Shown: positions 17,561 to 26,395, counted from the stretch's first letter. The stretch is 64,000 nt of DNA from Larkinella sp. C7 (GCF_006149005.1 NZ_VBSL01000020.1:1-64000); one strand, 5' to 3'. The notes: generated by a model from the sequence alone, not told the origin. Made by a program: numbers and translations.

Positions 17561-18958
17561 ATGAACAAGAAACGCCGGGATTTTTTAAAACTGACCGGAT
17601 TGGCCGGTGCCGGACTCACCACGGCCCCATTCAGCTACGGTTTGCCGACCGTAACCCAGGCTCCGCGCCCGCCCAAACAGACGTTTAACATGTGCGGCTA
17701 CAGCGCTCCCAAAATCGATACGGTTCGGATCGGTTACATTGGCGTTGGCAACCGGGGCGCCGGAGCCTTGCAGCGCATTGTCCATTTGGAGAACGTGGTC
17801 GTTCAGGCGGTGTGTGACATTCGTCCGGAACGCGTCGAGCAGGCCCGGAAGTCGCTGGAAAAAACCGCTCACCGCCCCACCTATTACAGTGGGAAAGCCG
17901 ATAGCTGGAAATCCCTTTGCGACCGGAAGGACATTGACCTGATTTACATCTGCACCCCCTGGAATCTGCACACGCCGATGGCGTTGTATGCCATGGAGCA
18001 GGGCAAACACGTGGCCTGTGAAATTCCCATTGCTACGACGGTCGACGACTGTTGGAAACTGGTGGAGACCTCCGAACGAACCAAGCGGCATTGCATGATG
18101 CTGGAAAACTGCTGCTATGATTTCTTCGAACTCCTTACGCTGAACATGGCGCGGCAGGGCTTTTTCGGGGAACTGGTTCACGTGGAAGGGGCTTACATTC
18201 ACGACATTTTCGACTCCTTCTTCGATAAAAGCAAACGCTATGACCTTTGGCGGCTGAAAGAAAACCAGCGCAACGGCAATCTGTATCCGACCCACGGTTT
18301 AGGCCCCATTGCGCAGGTGCTCGACATTAACCGGGGTGATCAGATGGATTATCTGGTGGCAATGTCCAGTCAGGATTTTATGATCAGCAAAAAAATCAAC
18401 GAGTTGTCGGCACAGGATGCTGATTTTAAGCCATTTCAGGGCAAATCATTTCGGGGTAACATGAATACGACCACCATTCGGACCAAAAAAGGCCGGACCA
18501 TCATGCTGCAGCACGACGTCAGTTCCCCCCGACCCTATTCCCGGCTTCACCTCGTCAGCGGAACGAAAGCCACCGCCCAAAAATATCCTCTGCCGGGCCG
18601 GATCTCGACGGGCCACGAGTGGTTGTCGGAAACTGCCTATCAGGAATTGGAAAAGAAATACCAGCCGGAAATCGTCAAACGCGTGGGCGAGCTGGCCAAA
18701 CAGGTCGGTGGCCACGGCGGCATGGATTTTCTGATGGACTGGCGACTCATCGACTGCCTGCGCAACGGCTTACCGCTCGATCAGGATGTCTACGATGCCG
18801 CGCTCTGGAGCAGCATTGGTCCGCTCAGTGAATGGTCGGTCGCCCATCGATCCAACTCCATCGACGTGCCGGATTTCACCGGCGGTTCCTGGAAAACCAA
18901 TAAACCGGTCGACATCAGCCTGACTACGGGCGGCACCACCGGCATCAAAGGTCTGTAG
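17561..18958 (+). CDS. Gfo/Idh/MocA oxidoreductase, GH109 alpha-N-acetylgalactosaminidase-like
   Basis: The 465-residue protein begins with a twin-arginine signal (KKRRDFLKLTGLAGAGL), so it is probably exported folded with its bound cofactor. The N-terminal Rossmann domain has GYIGVGNRGAGALQRI near residues 58-73. The segments YICTPWNLHTPMA, MMLENCCYDFFELLTLNMARQGFFGE and NLYPTHGLGP match the GH109 family, which cleaves glycosides by an NAD-dependent redox mechanism. The function assigned is therefore removal of terminal N-acetylgalactosamine or a related sugar from glycans, but related Gfo/Idh proteins have other substrates. It is followed 72 nt later by a nagB homologue on the same strand. 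Confidence 0.85.
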   Translation: MNKKRRDFLKLTGLAGAGLTTAPFSYGLPTVTQAPRPPKQTFNMCGYSAPKIDTVRIGYIGVGNRGAGALQRIVHLENVVVQAVCDIRPERVEQARKSLEKTAHRPTYYSGKADSWKSLCDRKDIDLIYICTPWNLHTPMALYAMEQGKHVACEIPIATTVDDCWKLVETSERTKRHCMMLENCCYDFFELLTLNMARQGFFGELVHVEGAYIHDIFDSFFDKSKRYDLWRLKENQRNGNLYPTHGLGPIAQVLDINRGDQMDYLVAMSSQDFMISKKINELSAQDADFKPFQGKSFRGNMNTTTIRTKKGRTIMLQHDVSSPRPYSRLHLVSGTKATAQKYPLPGRISTGHEWLSETAYQELEKKYQPEIVKRVGELAKQVGGHGGMDFLMDWRLIDCLRNGLPLDQDVYDAALWSSIGPLSEWSVAHRSNSIDVPDFTGGSWKTNKPVDISLTTGGTTGIKGL

Positions 18959-19030
18959 ACCGGAGGTGATTACGCCATTCAAACCGACTTTTCTTAAACC
19001 CGAACCCAAAAACCGTATTTCATCGTATTC

Positions 19031-19786
19031 ATGAACATTCTGATTTCAAAAACCAGCGAAGAGCTTGGCACCCTTGCGGGAAAGGAAACCGCTGACCTCA
19101 TCCGTCAGGCCATTGCCGACCGGGGGCAGGCAAACATCATCCTGGGAACCGGAACCAGCCAGTTCGCAACGCTCGCCCAATTGATTCGGGAAGACATTGA
19201 CTGGAGCCGCGTGGTGATGTTCCACCTGGATGAGTACATCGATCTGCCGATTTCCCACCCGGCCAGTTTTCGCAAATACCTGCAGGAACGGTTTCTGGCC
19301 AAGGTTTCGCCCTTAAAAGCCAGCTATCTGATCGACGGTGAAATCGACCCTCAGGAAGAAATCCGGCATTTGGGGAACTTGATCCGCTTGCATCCCATCG
19401 ACGTCGCCCTGGTTGGGATTGGCGAAAACGGGCATCTGGCCTTCAACGACCCCCCGGCTGATTTCGAGACGGAAGAACCGTATCTGATCGTCGATCTGGA
19501 TACGGCCTGTCGGCGTCAGCAGTTCAACGAAGGCTGGTTTCCGTCGCTGGAAGACGTTCCTGCTCAGGCCATTAGCATGTCGGTTCGGCAAATCATGAAA
19601 TCGCGGCACATTATCTGCTCGGTTCCGGATGCGCGAAAAGCCCAGGCGACCAAAGACACGCTGGAACAACCCATCAGTCCGCTTTTTCCGGCCAGTATTC
19701 TACGCTCCCACCCCGCTTGTTCGCTCTATCTGGACGAGCTTTCGGCCAGCTTACTGACGGTAGAAAGTGGTCAAAAAGAAGGCTGA
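19031..19786 (+). CDS. nagB: glucosamine-6-phosphate deaminase-like protein
   Basis: NagB converts glucosamine 6-phosphate to fructose 6-phosphate and ammonia. The 251-residue product carries the signatures FHLDEYIDLPISHPASFRKYL near residues 64-84, LVGIGENGHLAFNDP near 130-144 and ISMSVRQIMKS near 180. The catalytic Asp, Glu and His of the family are all in place. Some paralogues act on galactosamine 6-phosphate (AgaI type). The GH109-like neighbour, which would release GalNAc, makes that alternative worth keeping. The ATG at 19031 fits the family N-terminus. Confidence 0.88.
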   Translation: MNILISKTSEELGTLAGKETADLIRQAIADRGQANIILGTGTSQFATLAQLIREDIDWSRVVMFHLDEYIDLPISHPASFRKYLQERFLAKVSPLKASYLIDGEIDPQEEIRHLGNLIRLHPIDVALVGIGENGHLAFNDPPADFETEEPYLIVDLDTACRRQQFNEGWFPSLEDVPAQAISMSVRQIMKSRHIICSVPDARKAQATKDTLEQPISPLFPASILRSHPACSLYLDELSASLLTVESGQKEG

Positions 19787-19924
19787 GCAAGACCCGCGCA
19801 AGGCGCCCCGGAGGATTTGTTTTGAAGCAAAACCGCTATTTGTACACTCAAACATAAGTCTCTGACAATCAGGTAGTCGGACTCCATCCAATACCCCTTT
19901 TCTACAAAAAAGCTAAAACAGAGC

Positions 19925-20019
19925 GACTTATCCACATTCCCGTGTGGATAAGTCTTGATTTCATCCCATTTGTCCACATTGTTTTTCATCACCAGCTTCC
20001 TGATTACCTTTGTGAATAA
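19925..20019. promoter_or_regulatory. cluster of DnaA-box-like sites including a 12-bp palindrome
   Basis: A perfect 12-bp inverted repeat with a 6-nt spacer (19925-19954) places two exact TTATCCACA boxes head to head (19928-19936 on plus, 19943-19951 on minus). TTGTCCACA follows at 19970-19978 and TTATTCACA on the minus strand at 20011-20019. TTATnCACA is the DnaA-box consensus, so three full matches and one near match lie in 92 bp, just upstream of bioF. It could be an origin-related site, a DnaA-titrating site, or an operator for bioF. Confidence 0.6.
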
Positions 20020-20031
20020 TCTGAGAATAAG

Positions 20032-21168
20032 GTGATAAGAGCGGATACTGCGGTGCTGGAATTGCTGGAAAAACGTCGGGAAGCCGGGCTGCTCCGGCGT
20101 TTGAAAAAGCCCGAAAACTTACTTGATTTTTGCTCCAACGATTACCTCGGACTGGCGCGGTCGGAGAGCTTGCGCGACACCATTGCCCGGGCTGTTACGA
20201 GCCACCCGACCTGGCTGAACGGGGCCACCGGTTCGCGCTTACTGGCGGGAAATTCGGCCCTGGCCGAAGAGCTGGAAACCGAAATTGCCGCCTTTCACGA
20301 CGCCGAAGCCGCGCTGGTTTTCAATTCCGGTTACGACGCCAACATTGGCCTGCTGGCCAGTTTACCCCAACGGGGCGACACCCTGCTGACGGATGAGTTG
20401 ATTCACGCCAGCATGATCGACGGTGCCCGACTGAGTGTTGCCAATCGCTTTAAATTCCGTCATAACGACCTGGAAGATCTTGAAAACCGCCTGAAACGGG
20501 CCACCGGCACGGTTTACGTCGCCATTGAATCGGTGTATTCCATGGACGGTGATCTGGCTCCTTTAACCGACATCGTTGACCTGTGCGAACGCTACGAAGC
20601 CGCTTTGATTGTAGATGAGGCCCATGCAACGGGGGTTTTTGGTGCAAAAGGGACTGGGTTGGTGCAGGCACACGGTTTGCAAAACCGGGTCTTTGCCCGG
20701 GTTCACACCTTTGGCAAAGCGCTGGGCGTTCATGGAGCGGCTGTGGTTGGATCGACGGCATTACGCGATTTTCTGATTAATTTTGCCCGCTCGTTTGTGT
20801 ATTCGACGGCTTTGCCCCCACACAGTTTGCTGGCGATTCAGAGCGTTTACCGTTTTTTGCCGCAAAATCAGCCGCTGATTGACCGATTGCAGGTCTTGCG
20901 AACCTATTTTCAGCAGCAAATTCGGGAGCGGCTGCCCCACACGGAGTGGACTTCGGTCGAAAGCCCGATTTTAGGGTTGATCGTGCCGGGCAATGACGCG
21001 TGCCGGGCCGTGGCTGCGCATCTCCAGCAAGCCGGTTTTGACATCCGGCCCATCGTGAGTCCAACGGTTCCGGCGGGGCGCGAACGGCTGCGGATTTGCC
21101 TCCATGCGTTTAATTCGGAGTCAGAAATCGATTCGTTGGTGCAAACGTTAAAATATTTTGGTGAATAG
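20032..21168 (+). CDS. bioF: 8-amino-7-oxononanoate synthase
   Basis: BioF condenses pimeloyl-ACP or pimeloyl-CoA with alanine, the first ring-forming step to biotin. The 378-residue PLP enzyme has LDFCSNDYLGLA near residues 32-43, VDEAHATGVFG near 195, and the PLP lysine K229 in HTFGKALGVHG. The start is GTG at 20032, giving IRADTAVLELLEKRREAGLLRRL. No better ATG is present. The DnaA-box-like cluster ends 12 nt before it. It heads a bioF-bioD-bioA run. Confidence 0.94.
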   Translation: MIRADTAVLELLEKRREAGLLRRLKKPENLLDFCSNDYLGLARSESLRDTIARAVTSHPTWLNGATGSRLLAGNSALAEELETEIAAFHDAEAALVFNSGYDANIGLLASLPQRGDTLLTDELIHASMIDGARLSVANRFKFRHNDLEDLENRLKRATGTVYVAIESVYSMDGDLAPLTDIVDLCERYEAALIVDEAHATGVFGAKGTGLVQAHGLQNRVFARVHTFGKALGVHGAAVVGSTALRDFLINFARSFVYSTALPPHSLLAIQSVYRFLPQNQPLIDRLQVLRTYFQQQIRERLPHTEWTSVESPILGLIVPGNDACRAVAAHLQQAGFDIRPIVSPTVPAGRERLRICLHAFNSESEIDSLVQTLKYFGE

Positions 21169-21253
21169 GAACACGGATTGAACGGATGAAACAGATAAAA
21201 AACGGATAAAAATCCGCGCCAATCTGTCCCATCCGTTCAATCCGTGTTCCTAT
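21165..21253. repeat. long intergenic palindrome between bioF and bioD
   Basis: A perfect 24-bp inverted repeat (21165-21188 with 21230-21253, core AACACGGATTGAACGGATG) encloses two nested smaller stems (ACAGAT/ATCTGT and CGGAT/ATCCG). The left arm includes the bioF stop codon. There is no T-tract, and it lies inside a same-strand gene run, so it is not a simple terminator. Confidence 0.85.
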
Positions 21254-21280
21254 CTCAAACCTGTTAACAAAAAGCTTTGA

Positions 21281-21931
21281 ATGCGTAACCCTTTACAACT
21301 GATCGTGGCCGGTATTGGCACTGAAATCGGCAAAACCGTGGTGTCGGCCATTGTCGTGGAAGCGTTGCAGGCTGATTACTGGAAACCGGTACAATCCGGC
21401 GCGCTCGAAGATTCGGATCGCGAAACCGTCCGGCGGCTGATTTCGAATCCTGTTAGCCAGTTTCATCCGGAAACCTACCGGCTGCGGGAACCCCTGTCAC
21501 CCCACGCGGCTGCGGCTATTGACGGAATTGACATTTCGTTGGCAGCCTTTGAATTACCTCAAACCACCAATCATCTGGTCGTTGAACTGGCGGGCGGTTT
21601 GATGGTGCCGCTGAATGACCAGGATTTGATAATCGATCTGGTGAAACAATTGAATCTGCCGGTTTTGCTGGTTTCAAAACATTACCTGGGCAGCATCAAT
21701 CATACCCTCCTGTCGGTGGAAGCGTTGCAAAACCGGCAGATTCCCATTTTAGGAATCGTTTTTAACGGCCCCGAAACCCCGGCAACAGAAGATTTTATTT
21801 TGAACTACACAGGCTTGACAAGTTTTGGGCGGCTTGAGTGGGAAACGGAGGTTACGAATGGGTTTGTCAGTCGGTATGCGATTGCCTTGCAGAAAAAATT
21901 GAAAGAATACGATGGAGGTCTATACGAATGA
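21281..21931 (+). CDS. bioD: dethiobiotin synthetase
   Basis: BioD closes the ureido ring of dethiobiotin using CO2 and ATP. The 216-residue product has the P-loop GIGTEIGKTVVSA at residues 11-23 and YWKPVQSGALEDSD near 33-46, both typical of BioD. The region ELAGGLMVPLN near 105 is also conserved. It starts 112 nt after bioF, a gap mostly filled by a palindrome, and overlaps bioA by 20 nt, implying coupled translation. Confidence 0.94.
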   Translation: MRNPLQLIVAGIGTEIGKTVVSAIVVEALQADYWKPVQSGALEDSDRETVRRLISNPVSQFHPETYRLREPLSPHAAAAIDGIDISLAAFELPQTTNHLVVELAGGLMVPLNDQDLIIDLVKQLNLPVLLVSKHYLGSINHTLLSVEALQNRQIPILGIVFNGPETPATEDFILNYTGLTSFGRLEWETEVTNGFVSRYAIALQKKLKEYDGGLYE

Positions 21932-23249
21932 AGATAGGAATCTGCAAGGTCTTGAAGACCTGACAGGTTTAAAGGATTTAGCCGAACGCGACAAGGCCGT
22001 CATCTGGCATCCGTTTACGCAAATGCAAACCGCTCCGTTGCCGATTCCCATTGTTCGCGGCCAAGGCACGCTGTTGTTTGCGGAAGACGGAACGACGTAC
22101 ATCGATGCGGTTTCGTCCTGGTGGGTCAACACGCACGGACACAGTCATCCCTACATTGCGGAGAAAGTAGCGAAACAGCTTCACACACTCGAACACGTCA
22201 TCTTTGCCGGTTTTACGCACCAACCGGCCGTTGAACTGGCCGAGCGGTTGTTACCCATTTTACCAAAGAACCAGAAAAAGGTTTTTTTTTCCGACAATGG
22301 CTCGACGGCGGTGGAAGTGGCGCTCAAAATGGCGTTTCAATACTGGCACAACGTGGGAAAACCGCGTCGGAAGGTCATTGCGCTCCAAGACGCGTACCAC
22401 GGCGACACCTTCGGCGCGATGGCCGTCAGCGGGCGAAGTGCCTTTACCGCTCCCTATGTACCGTTTTTATTCGATGTTGAATACATTCCTACGCCCGTTC
22501 CGGGACAGGAGCAGGCGGCTTTGGATCAATTACAAGCGTTGCTGAGCGACGATGTGGCGGCTTTTATCTTCGAACCACTGATTCAGGGCGCAGGCGGTAT
22601 GGTAATGTACAAACCAGAAATTCTGGGTCAACTCATCGGAATGGCCCGCAGCCACGGCGCGCTCATTATTGCCGATGAAGTGATGACCGGTTTTAGCCGA
22701 ACGGGGAAATTATTTGCTTCGCATCACCTCAGCCACCAACCCGACCTCATGAGTTTGTCGAAAGGACTGACCGGCGGGACGATGGCACTGGGCGTAACGA
22801 CCTGTACGAACGCAATTTACGACGCCTTCAAGTCCGAAGACAAGCACAAAACGCTTTTCCACGGCCACTCGTTTACGGCCAATCCGCTGGCCTGTACGGC
22901 GGCCCTCGCCAGCCTCGACCTCCTGCTTTCCGACGAAACCCAGGCATCCATTCAGCGAATCAGCCAGCGACATGCGGTTTTTGCGGCACAACTCAGCCAA
23001 AAACCGGGGGTCAAAAACGTTCGGCAACAGGGAACGATCCTGGCGTTCGATCTGGATAACGAAGGGCAAACCAGCTCGTATTTCAGCAATATCCGCGATG
23101 TGGCCTATCATTTTCTGCTCGAACAGGGCGTTTTGATGCGGCCCTTGGGGAATGTGCTGTACATTCTGCCGCCCTATTGCATTACCGATGAGGAGTTGAC
23201 AACGGTTTATTCGGCCATTGATAAATTGCTGCAGCACATCAGAGCCTGA
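21912..23249 (+). CDS. bioA: adenosylmethionine-8-amino-7-oxononanoate aminotransferase
   Basis: BioA transfers an amino group from S-adenosylmethionine to 8-amino-7-oxononanoate. The 445-residue class III aminotransferase has VIWHPFTQMQ near residue 30, SSWWVNTHGHSHP, and the PLP lysine K284 in SLSKGLTGG. The first 24 residues are unusual: they encode LQGLEDLTGLKDL from a DNA palindrome (AGGTCTT, G, AAGACCT at 21947-21961), which looks like repeat sequence drawn into the reading frame before the normal start region LAERDKAVIWHPF. The remaining protein looks intact. Confidence 0.94.
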   Translation: MEVYTNEDRNLQGLEDLTGLKDLAERDKAVIWHPFTQMQTAPLPIPIVRGQGTLLFAEDGTTYIDAVSSWWVNTHGHSHPYIAEKVAKQLHTLEHVIFAGFTHQPAVELAERLLPILPKNQKKVFFSDNGSTAVEVALKMAFQYWHNVGKPRRKVIALQDAYHGDTFGAMAVSGRSAFTAPYVPFLFDVEYIPTPVPGQEQAALDQLQALLSDDVAAFIFEPLIQGAGGMVMYKPEILGQLIGMARSHGALIIADEVMTGFSRTGKLFASHHLSHQPDLMSLSKGLTGGTMALGVTTCTNAIYDAFKSEDKHKTLFHGHSFTANPLACTAALASLDLLLSDETQASIQRISQRHAVFAAQLSQKPGVKNVRQQGTILAFDLDNEGQTSSYFSNIRDVAYHFLLEQGVLMRPLGNVLYILPPYCITDEELTTVYSAIDKLLQHIRA

Positions 23250-23250
23250 C

Positions 23251-23976
23251 TTATAACGCGTACCACCGAATCAGCAAACCGCCCAGAATAGCTCCCACAA
23301 TCGGCCCCACAATGGGCACCCAGGCATACCCCCAGTCCGACGAGCCTTTTCCCGGAATGGGCAAGAGGGTGTGCGCGATACGGGGTCCCAGGTCGCGGGC
23401 GGGATTGATGGCGTAACCCGTGGTGCCGCCCAGCGAAAGGCCAATGCTCCAGACCAGTACGCCCACTAAATACGGACCTAAACCAATGGCGATGGTGCCG
23501 AGGGCTTTGGCGGAAATCCCGGCAATGCCAATGATGAGCGCCAGCGTGCCGATGGTTTCACTGATGACATTCCCCAAAGGATGGCGGATGGCCGGATCGG
23601 TGGAAAAAACCGCCAGCTTGGCTCCGGGATCGGGCGTGGCCGCCCAATGGGGTAAATACTGAAGCCAAACCAGCACCGCACCTAAAAACGCGCCGATGAG
23701 TTGCGCCGGGATATACGTCGCCATTTTGCTGAAATCACCGGTGGCCACGGCGAAAGCCACGGTAACGGCCGGATTCAGGTGCCCGTCGATGCTGCCGAAT
23801 GCCTTGGCAACAAACACGCCCATCGTGACGGCAAAAGCCCAACCGGTGGTGATGACAATCCAGCCGGATGATTCGCCCTTGGTTTTCTTCAGTACGACAT
23901 TGGCAACCACACCGTCGCCCAACAAAATTAAGATCATGGTTCCAACCAATTCACCAAGGAAGGGAGAAAGCTGCAT
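23251..23976 (-). CDS. glpF: aquaglyceroporin / glycerol uptake facilitator
   Basis: The 241-residue protein is a member of the MIP channel family with about six transmembrane helices. Both pore motifs are present: GHLNPAVT near residue 67 and GYAINPARDLGPR near 187. The aspartate after the second NPAR is characteristic of glycerol facilitators rather than strict aquaporins, so glycerol or another small polyol is the likely solute. It converges with bioA (1-nt gap) and has no glycerol kinase gene nearby in the window. Confidence 0.88.
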   Translation of the reverse strand: MQLSPFLGELVGTMILILLGDGVVANVVLKKTKGESSGWIVITTGWAFAVTMGVFVAKAFGSIDGHLNPAVTVAFAVATGDFSKMATYIPAQLIGAFLGAVLVWLQYLPHWAATPDPGAKLAVFSTDPAIRHPLGNVISETIGTLALIIGIAGISAKALGTIAIGLGPYLVGVLVWSIGLSLGGTTGYAINPARDLGPRIAHTLLPIPGKGSSDWGYAWVPIVGPIVGAILGGLLIRWYAL

Positions 23977-24124
23977 ACAAATAAGGATGGGTTTAGGGGT
24001 AAGGCAAAAAGCCTTATTAAGTCAATAAAATATTCGTTCTGTCATAAAGCCGCCAATATACAGGAATTTTATATTGAAATATGCACTTCCTGACTATTCA
24101 ATTTATACAGTAATTATACAATTA

Positions 24125-24157
24125 TTGCGTAATCTGAAGGGGCTTCCGTTAACTTTG
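24125..24157 (+). promoter_or_regulatory. promoter of purB
   Basis: TTG at 24125-24127, a 22-nt spacer and TAACTTTG at 24150-24157 match the Bacteroidetes sigma-ABfr-type promoter. The -7 box is a perfect TAnnTTTG and lies 17 nt before the purB ATG, implying a very short 5' UTR. Confidence 0.65.
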
Positions 24158-24174
24158 CGTTTTCTTTTTTACCT

Positions 24175-25515
24175 ATGCAACTTTCCGCGCTTACCGCAGT
24201 ATCACCCCTCGATGGCCGTTACCGCCGTCAAATTGAATCGCTGGCTCCTTATTTTTCTGAATGGGGGCTCATTCGCTACCGCATTCGGATTGAGATCGAA
24301 TACTTTATTGAACTCTGCGAACTGCCCCTGCCCCAGTTGAAGGACATCGATCATGCGGTTTTTCCAAAATTACGGGCGTTGTACGAGAACTTTTCGGAAG
24401 CGGATGCGCTGCGGGTAAAGGAAATTGAACGCGAAACCAACCACGACGTCAAAGCCGTCGAGTATTTCATCAAGGAAAAGCTCGCCAATCTGAATATTTC
24501 CGACCACCTGGAGTTTATTCACTTTGGCCTTACGTCGCAGGATATCAACAACACCGCCACGCCCCTCCTCCTGAGCGATGCGCTGGCAACTGAAATCGAG
24601 CCGCAATACCGGGAAGTTTTCATGAAGTTGCAGGAACTGGCCCAGAAGTGGAAAGGCATTCCGATGCTGGCCCGCACCCACGGTCAACCGGCCTCACCGA
24701 CCCGGCTGGGCAAAGAACTGCTGGTTTTTTGTGAGCGGATTGAGAAGCAGCTTTTCATGCTGTCGGCCATTCCGGTATCCGCCAAATTCGGGGGAGCCAC
24801 CGGCAATTTCAATGCGCACTGTGTCGCCTACCCGGACATCGACTGGAAATCGTTCGGCGACGATTTTGTGGAAAAACTGGGGCTGGAGCGCAGTCAGCAC
24901 ACGACCCAAATCGAGCATTACGACATGCTGGCGGCTACGCTCGACGCCTTCAAGCGACTAAATACGATTCTGATCGATCTGAATCGCGATATGTGGGCGT
25001 ACATTTCGATGAATTACTTCAAACAGCAGATCAAAGCGGGGGAAGTAGGCTCGTCGGCGATGCCGCACAAAGTCAATCCGATCGATTTTGAAAATTCGGA
25101 AGGAAATCTGGGGATTGCCAATGCGGTTTTTGAACACCTCTCGGCCAAATTGCCGATTTCCCGCCTGCAACGCGACCTGACGGACTCGACGGTTTTGCGG
25201 AATCTCGGCGTTCCGTTCGCCCATTCGCTGATTGCCTTGAAATCGTTGTTGAAAGGGTTGGGAAAACTGCAACTGAACGAAGCCGCCATTCACGCCGATC
25301 TGGAAGAGAACTGGGCCGTAGTGGCCGAAGGCATCCAAACCATTCTCCGGCGCGAGGGCTATCCCAAACCGTATGAAGCCCTGAAGGACTTAACCCGCAC
25401 GAATGAGAAAATCACGGCGGACACCATCGCCCGGTTTATCGACGGACTGAATGTGGCGGAAAATGTAAAAGTGGAATTACGGGCGATTACGCCGTATACG
25501 TATACCGGGATTTAA
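24175..25515 (+). CDS. purB: adenylosuccinate lyase
   Basis: PurB cleaves adenylosuccinate to AMP and SAICAR to AICAR, both releasing fumarate. The 446-residue length and N-terminus (LSALTAVSPLDGRYRRQ) are those of the E. coli-type enzyme. The fumarase/aspartase superfamily signature SSAMPHKVNPIDFENSEGNL is near residue 293, with the catalytic serine in the flexible loop, and ARTHGQPASPTRLGKEL is near 165. It stands alone on the plus strand with its own promoter. Its stop codon lies inside a 35-bp palindrome shared with proC. Confidence 0.96.
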   Translation: MQLSALTAVSPLDGRYRRQIESLAPYFSEWGLIRYRIRIEIEYFIELCELPLPQLKDIDHAVFPKLRALYENFSEADALRVKEIERETNHDVKAVEYFIKEKLANLNISDHLEFIHFGLTSQDINNTATPLLLSDALATEIEPQYREVFMKLQELAQKWKGIPMLARTHGQPASPTRLGKELLVFCERIEKQLFMLSAIPVSAKFGGATGNFNAHCVAYPDIDWKSFGDDFVEKLGLERSQHTTQIEHYDMLAATLDAFKRLNTILIDLNRDMWAYISMNYFKQQIKAGEVGSSAMPHKVNPIDFENSEGNLGIANAVFEHLSAKLPISRLQRDLTDSTVLRNLGVPFAHSLIALKSLLKGLGKLQLNEAAIHADLEENWAVVAEGIQTILRREGYPKPYEALKDLTRTNEKITADTIARFIDGLNVAENVKVELRAITPYTYTGI

Positions 25516-25599
25516 CCCTGACAGCGGCCAGCGGCCCTGTCAGCGGTTAAAGTTAGTCTGATTCAACCGCTGACAGGGCCGCTGGCCGCTGTCAGGGTT
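25514..25599. repeat. 35-bp perfect palindrome spanning the ends of purB and proC
   Basis: Arms 25514-25548 and 25565-25599 are perfect reverse complements of 35 bp around a 16-nt loop. The arm core reads CCCTGACAGCGGCCAGCGG. The left arm takes in the last bases of the purB stop and the right arm contains the proC stop codon. A bidirectional terminator role is possible for this convergent pair, but there is no T-tract. Confidence 0.9.
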
Positions 25600-26395
25600 T
25601 GCTCAATTCCGTGGCCCGGAACTGGGCGGCTTTGATGCCCGCGATCAGCGTATCCGACAAACCGCCTTCTTCAAACCGTTTCAGAGCGGCTTCCGTTGTG
25701 CCGCCTTTAGAGGCAACGGCTTTGATCAACTCGTCCAGGGATTTGTCTGCGGTATTAATTAAATGGAAAGCGCCAAGCATCGTTTGTTTTACCAATAGCG
25801 AAGCCACCGAATCATCGAAGCCCATTTGCTTCCCGGCTTCAATCATGGATTTTACGAGGTAGTAAAAATACGCCGGGCCGCTGCCACTCAGGGCCGTAAC
25901 GGCGTCCAGCAAGGCTTCATCTTCCAGGAAAATGGACCGGCCCGTGGCATTGATCAGGTTTTCGACTTTCCGCAGATTGCTCAGATCCACTTCTTTGGCC
26001 GCCGTAAAACCGGTAATACCCATGCCCAGCATCGCGGGCGTGTTGGGCATGGCGCGAATCACCAGCCGGTGGTTCAGTTTCTCCTGAATGGTCGCAATCG
26101 GAATGCCCGCCATAATCGACAGCACAACCTGCCGGGACCGGATGGTTTCCCGAAGTGCTTCCTGCAAACTATTGAAATCCTGAGGCTTAACGGACAAAAT
26201 AATCAGATCGACCTCTGAAACCCGGGAGCTGATGGTATCGACCACCACGCCGGCCTTCTCCGCTTTCAAGGCTTCGGAACGTTCTGCGCTTTTTTCGACG
26301 AGCAGCAAATCTTCTTTTTTTACCAGATCATACTGCAAAAAAGACTTGGCAAAAGCCATGCCCATGTTGCCGCAACCGACAATCGCAATCTTCAT
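25592..26395 (-). CDS. proC: pyrroline-5-carboxylate reductase
   Basis: ProC reduces pyrroline-5-carboxylate to proline with NAD(P)H. The 267-residue protein has the N-terminal dinucleotide motif IVGCGNMGMAFAKS, the conserved AMPNTPAMLGMGITGF near 115 and the C-terminal family signature with SGSGPAYFYYLVKSM near 170 and SKGGTTEAAL near 232. All regions are typical. It is downstream of the TlpA-like gene on the same strand, separated by a palindrome. Confidence 0.95.
   Translation of the reverse strand: MKIAIVGCGNMGMAFAKSFLQYDLVKKEDLLLVEKSAERSEALKAEKAGVVVDTISSRVSEVDLIILSVKPQDFNSLQEALRETIRSRQVVLSIMAGIPIATIQEKLNHRLVIRAMPNTPAMLGMGITGFTAAKEVDLSNLRKVENLINATGRSIFLEDEALLDAVTALSGSGPAYFYYLVKSMIEAGKQMGFDDSVASLLVKQTMLGAFHLINTADKSLDELIKAVASKGGTTEAALKRFEEGGLSDTLIAGIKAAQFRATELSKP

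Noticed and set aside
19771-19992. 73-codon frame on the minus strand across the DnaA-box cluster
   Set aside because: It has no recognisable domain and its sequence is dictated by the palindrome and spacer. The frame overlaps the end of nagB.
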